From an uncultured Lachnospiraceae bacterium (GTDB lineage Bacteria > Bacillota > Clostridia > Lachnospirales > Lachnospiraceae): DNA of 6,271 nt. The notes below the pieces were generated by a model. It had not been told where the DNA came from. It did not search any database and saw only the letters and a list, made by a program, of their open reading frames with translations. Shown here in pieces: positions 1 to 6,047 of this stretch (position 1 is its first letter; each line of letters opens with the position of its first letter). The stretch lies in contig CADBTO010000162.1 of NCBI GenBank assembly GCA_902797565.1, forward strand, positions 1 through 6,271, given 5' to 3'. Position numbers and translations under genes: made by a program.

Positions 1-263
1 ATGTGATCCTGGAGAAGCAGTTTCTGGGCGAAGGGGACACTGTCCTGCTCATTGACGACTTCCTTGCGAACGGTTGTGCACTCGAAGGTCTGCTTTCTTT
101 ATGCGAACAGGCCCATGCCAAAGTGGTGGGGGCCGGAATTGTGATCGAGAAAGCATTCCAGGATGGCGGGAAGAAATTGCGGGATCGGGGAATCCGTGTG
201 GAGTCCCTGGCGCGCATCGCTGATATGGATCCAGAAAGTGGCATTGTATTTGCCTGCGACTGA
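1..263 (+). CDS. xpt: Xanthine phosphoribosyltransferase, C-terminal part (5' end outside window)
   Basis: This is the last 86 codons of a gene whose start lies left of the window; the frame is open to the edge, bases 1-2 belong to a split codon, and it stops with TGA at 261-263. The enzyme transfers xanthine (and more weakly guanine) to PRPP, giving XMP for purine salvage in the cytoplasm. The PRPP-binding loop is visible as [11 protein letters not shown], followed by the family-typical GIVIEKAFQ and RVESLARI stretches. All three align well with Bacillus subtilis Xpt as I remember it ([26 protein letters not shown]). The full protein is about 190 residues in this family, so a little under half is present. 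A GTG at position 3 is only an internal valine. The next gene begins 38 bases downstream with no credible promoter or terminator between, suggesting co-transcription. In Firmicutes xpt is often controlled by a guanine riboswitch, but its leader is not in this window. Confidence 0.93.
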   Translation, partial: VILEKQFLGEGDTVLLIDDFLANGCALEGLLSLCEQAHAKVVGAGIVIEKAFQDGGKKLRDRGIRVESLARIADMDPESGIVFACD

Positions 264-301
264 CAGGAATAGCAGACTTATATAGTCGAGGAGGTTTTTT
301 C

Positions 302-1564
302 ATGAAATTCACCAAAAAGATTCTGGCTCTGGGACTTTCATTGATGATGGGCTTTGGCGCACTGACGGGATGTGGTGGTTCCGGTGGAAGCGGCGGAAGC
401 GGTGATACGCAGTCCAGCCAGGAGGAGAAGACGGAAGACGGCGGCACGGCTGTTGTGGCAGGGCTGATCTGCCTGCATGACGAGAATGCAACCTACGACC
501 AGAACTTTATCAACGGATTTAAGGAGTCCTGCGAGGCAGCGGGATTGAAGGAAGGCGAGACCTATTTCATTTCCACAGATATTCCGGAAGGGCAGGAGTG
601 TTATGAGGAAGCCATGAATATGGTGGATCGCGGCTGCAACCTGATCTTTGCGGACAGCTTTGGCCATGAGGATTACCTGATCCAGGCAGCGACTGAAAAT
701 CCGGAGGTGCAGTTCTGCCACGCAACAGGCACGAAGGCGCATACGGAAGGCCTGGACAATTACCATAACGCATTTGCTTCGATCTATATGGGACGATATC
801 TGGCAGGTGTGGCTGCCGGGATGAAGCTGAATGAGATGATTGAAGCAGGCGAATTTACGGAAGACGAAGCAAAAATGGGCTATGTGGGCGCATTTACCTA
901 TGCCGAAGTGATTTCAGGCTATACCAGCTTCTTCCTTGGCGCGAAGAGCATCTGCCCGTCTGTGACGATGGATGTCACCTTCACGGGTTCCTGGTATGAT
1001 GAAACCAAGGAAAAGGAAGGCGCACAGGCACTGATTGATGGCGGCTGCAAGCTGATCAGCCAGCATGCGGATTCCATGGGTGCACCGACTGCCTGCGAAA
1101 ATGCCGGCGTACCGGATGTTTCTTACAATGGATCCACACAGGACGCATGCCCGAACACATTCCTGGTTTCCTCCCGGATCAACTGGGCACCGTATTATAC
1201 CTATGCGATGAACGCGGTAAAGGACGGCAAAGCAATTGATACGGACTGGGTTGGCTCCCTGGATAACGAGTCCGTGCTGCTGAGCGATGTCAACGAGAAG
1301 GTTGCCGCAAAGGGCACAGCGGAGAAGCTCGAAGAGGTGAAAAAAGCACTGATCGACGGTTCCACACAAGTGTTTGACACGAAGACATTCTCTGTGGATG
1401 GGAATGTGCTGGATTCCTATATGGCAGATGTGGATACGGATGCAGAGTACCAGGGTGATACGGAAGCGATCAAGGATGGGGCGTTCCAGGAATCGGTGTT
1501 CCGCAGTGCACCGTATTTTGACCTGAAGATTGATGGCATCAACTTGCTTGATACGGCAATGTAA
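302..1564 (+). CDS. BMP-family (PnrA-like) ABC transporter substrate-binding lipoprotein, probably purine-specific
   Basis: A 420-residue secreted lipoprotein. Residues 1-23 form a lipoprotein signal peptide (K5-K6, hydrophobic core) with lipobox LTGC and acylation at C24; residues 25-48 are a Gly/Ser/Glu linker; the binding domain runs from about 49 to the end. Motifs typical of the Bmp family (PF02608) are YDQNFINGF (65-73), DSFG (118-121), HATG (140-143), GRYLAGVAAG (164-173), SWYD (230-233), QHADS (254-258) and WAPYY (295-299). These fit, from memory, the BMP branch with SFG/HATG/WYD/QHTDS motifs, a member of which from Brucella has a structure with adenine bound. The better-known nucleoside binders (PnrA, YufN/NupN) are more distant. 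I infer a purine base or nucleoside ligand; the neighbouring xpt favours a base. The start ATG has GAGGAGG at 288-294, seven bases upstream. At 420 residues it is somewhat long for the family. It carries nine cysteines besides C24. It is followed by a terminator and three ABC importer genes. Confidence 0.92.
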   Translation: MKFTKKILALGLSLMMGFGALTGCGGSGGSGGSGDTQSSQEEKTEDGGTAVVAGLICLHDENATYDQNFINGFKESCEAAGLKEGETYFISTDIPEGQECYEEAMNMVDRGCNLIFADSFGHEDYLIQAATENPEVQFCHATGTKAHTEGLDNYHNAFASIYMGRYLAGVAAGMKLNEMIEAGEFTEDEAKMGYVGAFTYAEVISGYTSFFLGAKSICPSVTMDVTFTGSWYDETKEKEGAQALIDGGCKLISQHADSMGAPTACENAGVPDVSYNGSTQDACPNTFLVSSRINWAPYYTYAMNAVKDGKAIDTDWVGSLDNESVLLSDVNEKVAAKGTAEKLEEVKKALIDGSTQVFDTKTFSVDGNVLDSYMADVDTDAEYQGDTEAIKDGAFQESVFRSAPYFDLKIDGINLLDTAM

Positions 1565-1589
1565 TCCTCGATCAGGACGCACGGCGGAG

Positions 1590-1607
1590 AGCCGGGCATC
1601 CCTGGCT
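1590..1607 (+). other. Small GC-rich hairpin just before the terminator
   Basis: AGCCGGG (1590-1596) pairs with CCTGGCT (1601-1607) around the tetraloop CATC, giving seven base pairs including one G-U. It lies two bases upstream of the long terminator stem, so the lipoprotein mRNA would end in two stacked hairpins. A competing four-pair helix, CGGC 1582-1585 with GCCG 1591-1594, is also possible. There is no T run after this stem, so it is not a terminator by itself; protection of the mRNA 3' end is an inference. Confidence 0.5.
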
Positions 1608-1609
1608 GC

Positions 1610-1643
1610 AAACCGGCGCAGGACGAGTCCTGCGCCGGTTTTT
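1610..1643 (+). terminator. Intrinsic terminator inside the operon, after the binding-protein gene
   Basis: A perfect 14-bp inverted repeat, AAACCGGCGCAGGA (1610-1623) with its complement at 1628-1641, encloses the tetraloop CGAG. The T run TTTTT (1639-1643) overlaps the 3' arm of the stem. It is the standard rho-independent form and very GC-rich. No convincing promoter is visible between it and the ATPase gene at 1759, so the downstream genes seem to depend on partial read-through. That would keep the binding lipoprotein in excess over the membrane complex, a known arrangement in binding-protein-dependent importer operons. Confidence 0.88.
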
Positions 1644-1644
1644 C

Positions 1645-1684
1645 GCAGAGACGCCGAAAGGCGTATGCCGGCAGAGACGGCCGA
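1645..1684 (+). repeat. Short imperfect direct repeat with a GAAA-capped hairpin
   Basis: GCAGAGACGCCGA (1645-1657) recurs as GCAGAGACGGCCGA (1671-1684), differing by one inserted G, with a 26-base period. Within the first copy ACGCC (1651-1655) pairs with GGCGT (1660-1664) around GAAA (1656-1659), a stable GNRA-type tetraloop. This would be the first structure on any transcript passing the terminator. It could be a decayed tandem duplication or a 5' stabilising element; no function can be assigned. Confidence 0.4.
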
Positions 1685-1744
1685 CGGCTCGCGGGGGGAA
1701 CAGGCGGGAATTTGTATCGACAAATGGAAGACGGATGGAAGAAT

Positions 1745-1749
1745 GAGGG
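1745..1749 (+). promoter_or_regulatory. Ribosome binding site fixing the TTG start of the ATPase gene
   Basis: GAGGG lies nine bases before TTG at 1759. The only in-frame ATG nearby, at 1735, is followed after two codons by an in-frame TGA at 1744-1746, so translation cannot begin there. The TTG is therefore the start. A TTG start with a modest SD would further lower ATPase output relative to the lipoprotein, whose SD is stronger and whose start is ATG. Confidence 0.75.
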
Positions 1750-1758
1750 ACGAAAGTT

Positions 1759-3297
1759 TTGGAAAAAAAAGAACCAGTGCTGCAGCTAAAGCATGTGACA
1801 AAACGTTTTGGGGAGGTCGCGGCGAATGAGGATATCAGCCTTGACGTATACAAGGGCGAGATCCTTGCGCTGCTGGGGGAAAACGGGTCTGGAAAGACGA
1901 CCCTGATGAATCTGATTTCCGGCATCTATTTCCCGGATGAGGGGGAGATTTACGCAAACGGGAAACAGGTCGTGATTGCTTCGCCAAGGGATGCGTTTTC
2001 ACTGGACATTGGCATGATCCACCAGCATTTCAAGCTTGTGGATGTGCTGACTGCCACAGAGAATATCGTCCTGGGTCTGGAAGAGGAAGGAAAGCTGGAT
2101 CTGAAAAAATCTGCGGCACGGATCGAAGAGATCTGTGAAAAATACGGGTTTTCTATGGATCCATCCAAGAAAATCTATGATATGTCCGTTTCGGAAAAAC
2201 AGACGGTGGAAATTGTGAAAGTCCTCTATCGCGGTGCGAGCCTGCTGATCCTGGATGAACCGACTGCCGTGCTGACCCCGCAGGAGACGCAGACGCTTTT
2301 TGGCGTGCTTCGAAATATGAAGCAGGACGGGAAATCCGTGATTATCATTACACACAAGCTGGCAGAAGTGCTTGAGATATCCGACCGGGTTGCGATCCTG
2401 CGACATGGCAGGTATATCACATCGATGGATACGGACAAAGTAAACGCGCAGGAACTGACGGATGCTATGGTGGGGCATGCTGTATCTTTGAACATCGAGC
2501 GTCCGATTCCCAAAAAACCCCGGGATCGCATCGTGGTGGAAGGGCTGACGGTAAAGAGCGAGGACGGGGTGGTGAAACTTCAGAATGTCGGTTTCCATGC
2601 CCGGAGCGGCGAGATCCTGGGAATTGCCGGGGTGGCGGGAAACGGGCAGAAAGAACTGCTGGAAGCGATTGCGGGCCTGCAGCCGATAGAAAGCGGTTCC
2701 ATCCGCTATCTGGATGAAGATGGAAAGGAAGAGGAGCTGGTCGGGAAAGATCCGCAGGCCATTATGGAGCTGGGCGTCTCCCTTGCCTTCGTTCCGGAGG
2801 ACCGACTCGGAATGGGCCTTGTGGGGAATATGGATCTTGCGGATAATATGATGCTCCGCTCTTTCCGGAACGGGAAGGGCATCTTCACGGATCGGAAGGC
2901 TCCCAGGGAACTTGCGGAGCAGGTTGTGGAAAAACTGGAAGTCAACACGCCCGGCATCGCTACGATGGTGCGGAAGCTTTCCGGAGGAAATGTACAGAAA
3001 GTCCTGGTCGGAAGAGAAATCGCCAATGCACCGACGGTACTTTTGACAGCATATGCGGTACGGGGGCTGGATATTCATTCCTCATATACGATTTATGACC
3101 TGATCAACCAGCAGAAAAAATCGGGTGTAGCAGTGGTCTATGTGGGTGAGGATCTGGATGTACTACTGGAACTCTGTGACAGGATCCTGGTACTTTGTGA
3201 TGGTCAGGTATCCGGGATTGTAGACGCGCGGAAAACGGACAAACAGGAGATTGGTTTCCTGATGACCAGTGTGGGAGGTGGGACGGATGCACAGTAA
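1759..3297 (+). CDS. ABC importer ATP-binding protein with two nucleotide-binding domains (YufO/NupO-like)
   Basis: A 512-residue cytoplasmic protein with two fused ATPase domains, as in sugar and nucleoside importers of the RbsA/MglA and YufO type, powering uptake through the two permeases downstream. Domain 1 (about 6-250) has Walker A GENGSGKT (40-47), Q-loop Q89 in the family-typical GMIHQHF, Walker B LLILDEPTAVLTPQE (162-176) and H-loop H199; its signature reads SVSEKQ (143-148), where the usual second glycine is serine. Domain 2 (about 257-500) has GVAGNGQKE (291-299) in place of a working Walker A (lysine position is Q297), FVPEDR as in relatives, an intact signature LSGGN (407-411), and a strongly altered Walker B region, TAYAVRGLD (430-438), where DEPT-like residues are expected. 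One complete ATP site should remain, formed by Walker A of domain 1 and the signature of domain 2. Its stop lies 11 bases inside the first permease gene, implying translational coupling. Substrate specificity cannot be read from this subunit. Confidence 0.94.
   Translation: MEKKEPVLQLKHVTKRFGEVAANEDISLDVYKGEILALLGENGSGKTTLMNLISGIYFPDEGEIYANGKQVVIASPRDAFSLDIGMIHQHFKLVDVLTATENIVLGLEEEGKLDLKKSAARIEEICEKYGFSMDPSKKIYDMSVSEKQTVEIVKVLYRGASLLILDEPTAVLTPQETQTLFGVLRNMKQDGKSVIIITHKLAEVLEISDRVAILRHGRYITSMDTDKVNAQELTDAMVGHAVSLNIERPIPKKPRDRIVVEGLTVKSEDGVVKLQNVGFHARSGEILGIAGVAGNGQKELLEAIAGLQPIESGSIRYLDEDGKEEELVGKDPQAIMELGVSLAFVPEDRLGMGLVGNMDLADNMMLRSFRNGKGIFTDRKAPRELAEQVVEKLEVNTPGIATMVRKLSGGNVQKVLVGREIANAPTVLLTAYAVRGLDIHSSYTIYDLINQQKKSGVAVVYVGEDLDVLLELCDRILVLCDGQVSGIVDARKTDKQEIGFLMTSVGGGTDAQ
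3273..3278 (+). promoter_or_regulatory. Ribosome binding site deciding the first permease start
   Basis: GGGAGG inside the end of the ATPase gene stands eight bases before ATG at 3287. A possible in-frame GTG six codons earlier (3269) overlaps this SD and has none of its own, so the ATG is chosen and translation of the permease should be coupled to that of the ATPase. Confidence 0.8.
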
Positions 3298-4393
3298 AAC
3301 GCACGACAAAACGCCTGTATTCCATATATCCAGGCGGACGGGCCTGCCATGGCAAAAGGCGCTTGGGATCCGTTTTGCAGGTATCGTCCTTGCGCTTGTG
3401 GTATGTGGCTTTATTACCATGGCGGCGACGGGATTGAACCCGATCAGCGTCTATGGAACCATGATCGAAGGGAATTTCGGCACAAGCCGCCGCATCTGGA
3501 TGCTGCTGCAGAATATGTCGATCCTGCTCTGCATCTCGCTGGCACTCGCACCGGCATTCCGTATGAGTTTCTGGAACCTCGGCGGAGACGGGCAGGCACT
3601 GATGGGGGCGCTTGGCGCGGCAAGCTGTATGATCCTGGTGGGGGACCGCGTTCCAGGCGGGGTTTTAATCCTGCTGATGGTGCTTGCCTCGATTGCCTGC
3701 GGTATGCTTTGGGCACTGATCCCGGCATTTTTTAAGGCAAATTTTGGCACGAATGAAACCCTGTTTACCCTGATGATGAATTATGTGGCAACACAGCTTG
3801 TGGCATATTTTATTATCCGCTGGGAAGTGCCGAAGGGTTCCGGCAAGATCGGGATCATCAACCAGAGTTCGAAGGCCGGCTGGTTTCCCATGATTGGCGG
3901 AAACAAGTACCTGTTGAATGTACTCATCGTTGCTGTGGTCACAATTCTGGTCTATGTTTATATGCGCTATTCCAAACAGGGGTATGAGCTGTCTGTCGTT
4001 GGCGAGTCGGAGCCTACGGCAAGGTATGTCGGTATCAAGATCAACCATGTTGTCATCCGGACTATGCTGCTTTCCGGTGCGCTTTGCGGTGTGGCAGGGC
4101 TTCTGCTGGTTGGCGGAACAGACCACACGCTTACGACGACGATCATCGGCGGGCGTGGCTTTACCGGGGTTATGGTCGCCTGGCTGGCAAGGTTCAACCC
4201 GATCGTCATGGTGGCAACAACGTTCCTGCTGGTTTTCCTGCAGGGCGGCAGTTCGGAGATTACAACGATCTTCGGGCTGAACCAGTCGTTTGGGGATATT
4301 ATCACAGGAATCATCCTGTTTTTCATTCTGGGATGTGATTTCTTCCTCAATTATAAGATTACGCGGAGCAAAACCGGAAAGGAGGCTGCCTGA
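3287..4393 (+). CDS. ABC importer permease (BPD_transp_2; YufP/NupP-like)
   Basis: A 368-residue multi-spanning membrane protein of the branched-chain amino acid/ribose/nucleoside permease class (PF02653). After a hydrophilic N-terminus (1-28) there are about eight to ten hydrophobic segments; clear ones are near 30-48, 70-90, 103-118, 124-149, 158-177, 207-225, 254-277 and near the C-terminus. Family signs are NPISVYG (51-57), the FRMSFWNLGGDGQALMGALGA segment (91-111; relatives have FNIGAEGQ), NETLFTLMMNY (156-166), and the cytoplasmic coupling loop GYELSVVGES...ARYVGI (232-250) that docks to the ATPase. The start was set by GGGAGG at 3273-3278. The 5' end overlaps the ATPase gene by 11 bases, and the TGA stop shares its last base with the next gene's ATG. 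It pairs with the following permease as the transmembrane heterodimer, as YufP does with YufQ in B. subtilis guanosine uptake. Confidence 0.93.
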   Translation: MHSKTHDKTPVFHISRRTGLPWQKALGIRFAGIVLALVVCGFITMAATGLNPISVYGTMIEGNFGTSRRIWMLLQNMSILLCISLALAPAFRMSFWNLGGDGQALMGALGAASCMILVGDRVPGGVLILLMVLASIACGMLWALIPAFFKANFGTNETLFTLMMNYVATQLVAYFIIRWEVPKGSGKIGIINQSSKAGWFPMIGGNKYLLNVLIVAVVTILVYVYMRYSKQGYELSVVGESEPTARYVGIKINHVVIRTMLLSGALCGVAGLLLVGGTDHTLTTTIIGGRGFTGVMVAWLARFNPIVMVATTFLLVFLQGGSSEITTIFGLNQSFGDIITGIILFFILGCDFFLNYKITRSKTGKEAA

Positions 4394-5382
4394 TGCTTGG
4401 CTTTTTGATTCGATTCATCCCCAGGGCAGTGGGGCAGGGGATCCCACTGATGTACGGAAGCGTTGGGGAAACCCTGACGGAAAAAAGCGGGCACCTGAAT
4501 CTGGGAACAGCGGGCATTATGTACGTGGGCGGGATATGCGGCGTAATCGGTGCATTCCTGTATGAGACAGGGCGAAAGACACTTAATCCCTTCCTTGGTA
4601 TTGCGATCCCGCTGGTCTGCTGCCTTGTGGGCAGCCTGCTCATGGGGCTGCTTTATTGCTTCCTGACGGTTTCCCTGCGCGCGAACCAGAATGTCACAGG
4701 GCTTGCGATGACGACATTCGGGATTGGCTTTGGCAATTTCTTCGGGGGCTCCCTGATCAAGCTGTCCCATGCAGACCTGCCTTCCATCGCGCTTTCAAAA
4801 ACCAGTGCGCTTTTCGCCGCGAAGCTTCCATTTGCCGGAAGCCTCGGATGGGTGGGGAAGATTTTCTTTTCCTACAGCTTTCTTGCCTATGCCGCGATCC
4901 TGATTGCGCTTGGCGTTTCGTATGTGCTGAACCATACGCGGACCGGGCTGAACCTCCGCGCAGTTGGGGAAAGCCCGGCAACAGCGGACGCCGCAGGCAT
5001 CAACGTGACACGTTATAAATATACTGCCACCTGTATCGGGGCGATGATCTCCGGACTGGGCGGGCTGTATTACGTCTTTGACTATGCCAGCGGCGTCTGG
5101 TCCAATAACGCATTTGGCGACCGTGGCTGGCTGGCGATCGCGCTCGTGATCTTCACCATCTGGCAGCCTGTCCACAGTATCTGGGCTTCGATCGCATTTG
5201 GCGGGTTGTACATCCTGCATATGTTTATTCCTGCAGGGACGAATCTTGCGATTAAAGAAATCTACCAGATGGCCCCGTTTCTCGCAACGATCCTGATGCT
5301 AATCCTGACCAGCATCAACAACAAGCGCGAGAACCAGCCGCCTGCAAGCCTGGGGCTGTCCTATTTCCGGGAGGACCGGTAA
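4393..5382 (+). CDS. ABC importer permease (BPD_transp_2; YufQ/NupQ-like)
   Basis: A 329-residue membrane protein, the second permease half of the importer. Its N-terminal GETLTEKSGHLNLGTAGIM (25-43) matches the conserved 'GGLLSERSGVINIGLEGMM'-type opening of YufQ relatives. The segment RANQNVTGLAMT and the coupling loop TGLNLRAVGESPATADAAGINVTRYK (184-209, key residues G185, V191, G192, E193, A201, G202) are also characteristic. It is highly hydrophobic, with about eight to nine membrane spans, and ends in a short charged tail. The start ATG overlaps the previous stop (TGATG, 4391-4395) and has AAAGGAGG at 4378-4385, seven bases upstream, so coupling to the first permease is expected. The length is normal for the family (about 300-330). 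I see no convincing terminator after the TAA, so operon transcripts might run into the next gene. Annotation as a purine or nucleoside permease rests on family and neighbours, not on ligand residues. Confidence 0.93.
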   Translation: MLGFLIRFIPRAVGQGIPLMYGSVGETLTEKSGHLNLGTAGIMYVGGICGVIGAFLYETGRKTLNPFLGIAIPLVCCLVGSLLMGLLYCFLTVSLRANQNVTGLAMTTFGIGFGNFFGGSLIKLSHADLPSIALSKTSALFAAKLPFAGSLGWVGKIFFSYSFLAYAAILIALGVSYVLNHTRTGLNLRAVGESPATADAAGINVTRYKYTATCIGAMISGLGGLYYVFDYASGVWSNNAFGDRGWLAIALVIFTIWQPVHSIWASIAFGGLYILHMFIPAGTNLAIKEIYQMAPFLATILMLILTSINNKRENQPPASLGLSYFREDR

Positions 5383-5418
5383 TGGGGCGGGGCGTACAGT
5401 GAAATGTGTCGGAAGCTG

Positions 5419-5429
5419 CGTCATTGACG
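5419..5429. promoter_or_regulatory. Short palindrome upstream of the promoter (possible operator)
   Basis: CGTCA, one central T, then TGACG form a perfect 5+1+5 dyad ending 14 bases before the proposed -35 box of the downstream promoter. The position would suit an activator. The site is short, occurs once, and could be chance; no known regulator box is recognised. Confidence 0.25.
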
Positions 5430-5443
5430 AGAAGATTTTCTGC

Positions 5444-5472
5444 TTGCATTGGCCCGGAAGAAGGTGTATAAT
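5444..5472 (+). promoter_or_regulatory. Probable sigma-A promoter for the small hypothetical gene
   Basis: A perfect -10 box TATAAT (5467-5472) stands 17 bases after a weaker -35 box TTGCAT (5444-5449; only the first three bases match TTGACA). Transcription would start near 5478-5480, giving a leader of roughly 62 bases before the ATG at 5541. The ideal spacing and the consensus -10 in an otherwise GC-rich gap make this the best promoter in the window. It implies that the following gene is transcribed independently of the importer operon. Confidence 0.68.
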
Positions 5473-5495
5473 TCCAGCGTAGCTTGAAATGGTAT

Positions 5496-5531
5496 GGGCA
5501 GCAGTCAATGTCCTGCCCGGAAAACAGGAGG
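5496..5531 (+). promoter_or_regulatory. Leader with two mutually exclusive hairpins at the ribosome binding site
   Basis: GGGCAG (5496-5501) can pair with CTGCCC (5513-5518), six GC-rich pairs with an 11-base loop, leaving the SD AGGAGG (5526-5531) free. Alternatively TCCTG (5511-5515) can pair with CAGGA (5525-5529), covering part of the SD. The two helices share 5513-5515 and cannot form together. The helices are short, so this may be chance; a translational switch is only a possibility. Confidence 0.3.
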
Positions 5532-5540
5532 AAAAAGATT

Positions 5541-5990
5541 ATGGGTATCTTTGATGGTCTGGTGATGGCAGTGGACCTGGTAAAGAATGGCCTCTCTGAG
5601 GTGAAGCTTGTCGACAGCATGAAGGATCTTGCGAAGCGGGTCTGGAAGGAACACAAGGACAACCTGGATCCGGATGAGAAGGAGCTGTACAAGAAGTTCA
5701 CATCCCTTACGAAGGAAGTGGAAGCAGAAACGAAGGATATGGATCGCATGAACAAGCTGATCGAGGAAGAAGAGAGTGCGCTTGCAGCATTCCTGATCGG
5801 TGTTTCCGATAATTCGAAGCTTCCGGGCTCCCTGCTGGAAGAGATCCAGCATAAGATGGTGGAATACGGGAAGTCCGATGATCGTGCGGAGGAAATCTTC
5901 GAGAAGTTTATGATGAAAAAAGCGAAGACGCCTGCACAGAAGGAGGAGGTCCGGAAGGCCCTCGCTGAGATGAAGGCGGACTCGAAATAA
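5541..5990 (+). CDS. Hypothetical charged, helical cytoplasmic protein (149 residues)
   Basis: I do not recognise this family. The start is ATG at 5541 with AGGAGG at 5526-5531, nine bases upstream; an in-frame TTG at 5484 lies almost at the predicted transcript start and has no SD. The protein has no signal peptide, no clear membrane span, no cysteine and a single tryptophan (W35). Residues 1-17 (MGIFDGLVMAVDLVKNG) are mildly amphipathic. Residues 20-80 are rich in Lys/Glu/Asp with aliphatic spacing that suggests long helices or a coiled coil. A short hydrophobic stretch, ALAAFLIGVS (80-89), precedes SDNSKLPGSLLEE, and the C-terminal third (98-147) is again highly charged and probably helical. 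The gene has its own promoter and a strong terminator 11 bases after the stop, so it seems to be a single-gene unit, not part of the importer. It might be a small structural, scaffold or stress-type protein, but no function can be supported. Confidence 0.85.
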   Translation: MGIFDGLVMAVDLVKNGLSEVKLVDSMKDLAKRVWKEHKDNLDPDEKELYKKFTSLTKEVEAETKDMDRMNKLIEEEESALAAFLIGVSDNSKLPGSLLEEIQHKMVEYGKSDDRAEEIFEKFMMKKAKTPAQKEEVRKALAEMKADSK

Positions 5991-6000
5991 GTGTTCGGGA

Positions 6001-6037
6001 AACGCCCTGCCAGAGAGATTGCTGGCAGGGCGTTTTT
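6001..6037 (+). terminator. Intrinsic terminator after the hypothetical gene
   Basis: AACGCCCTGCCAG (6001-6013) pairs perfectly with its complement at 6022-6034 (13 bp) around an eight-base loop, with TTTTT at 6033-6037. It begins ten bases after the TAA of the small gene. It also lies inside the stop-free frame that continues into the right-edge gene, which argues that coding there begins only after the stem. Confidence 0.9.
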
Positions 6038-6047
6038 CTGGCGAGGG

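Noticed and set aside
260..286. CTGACA (260-265) and TATAGT (281-286) as a promoter for the lipoprotein gene
   Set aside because: The spacing is only 15 bases, and a start site near 293 would fall inside the SD (288-294), removing it from the transcript.
275..287. GACT-TATAT-AGTC hairpin before the lipoprotein gene
   Set aside because: Only four pairs, mostly weak, and no T run; too slight to call a regulatory element.
1711..1724. TTTGT-ATCG-ACAAA dyad before the ATPase gene as an operator or promoter part
   Set aside because: Five-base AT arms are common by chance, it does not match a PurR box or other known operator I can recall, and there is no -35/-10 pair around it.
914..1801. Long open frame on the - strand (295 codons) opposite the lipoprotein gene
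   Set aside because: It crosses the lipoprotein 3' end, the terminator and the ATPase start; its protein is Cys/Arg/His-rich and family-less, as expected of a shadow frame.
3269..3286. Earlier GTG start for the first permease
   Set aside because: It overlaps the GGGAGG that is ideally spaced for ATG 3287 and has no SD of its own.
5484..5540. TTG start at 5484 for the small hypothetical protein
   Set aside because: It lies a few bases from the predicted transcript start, has no SD, and an ATG with AGGAGG at proper distance follows at 5541.
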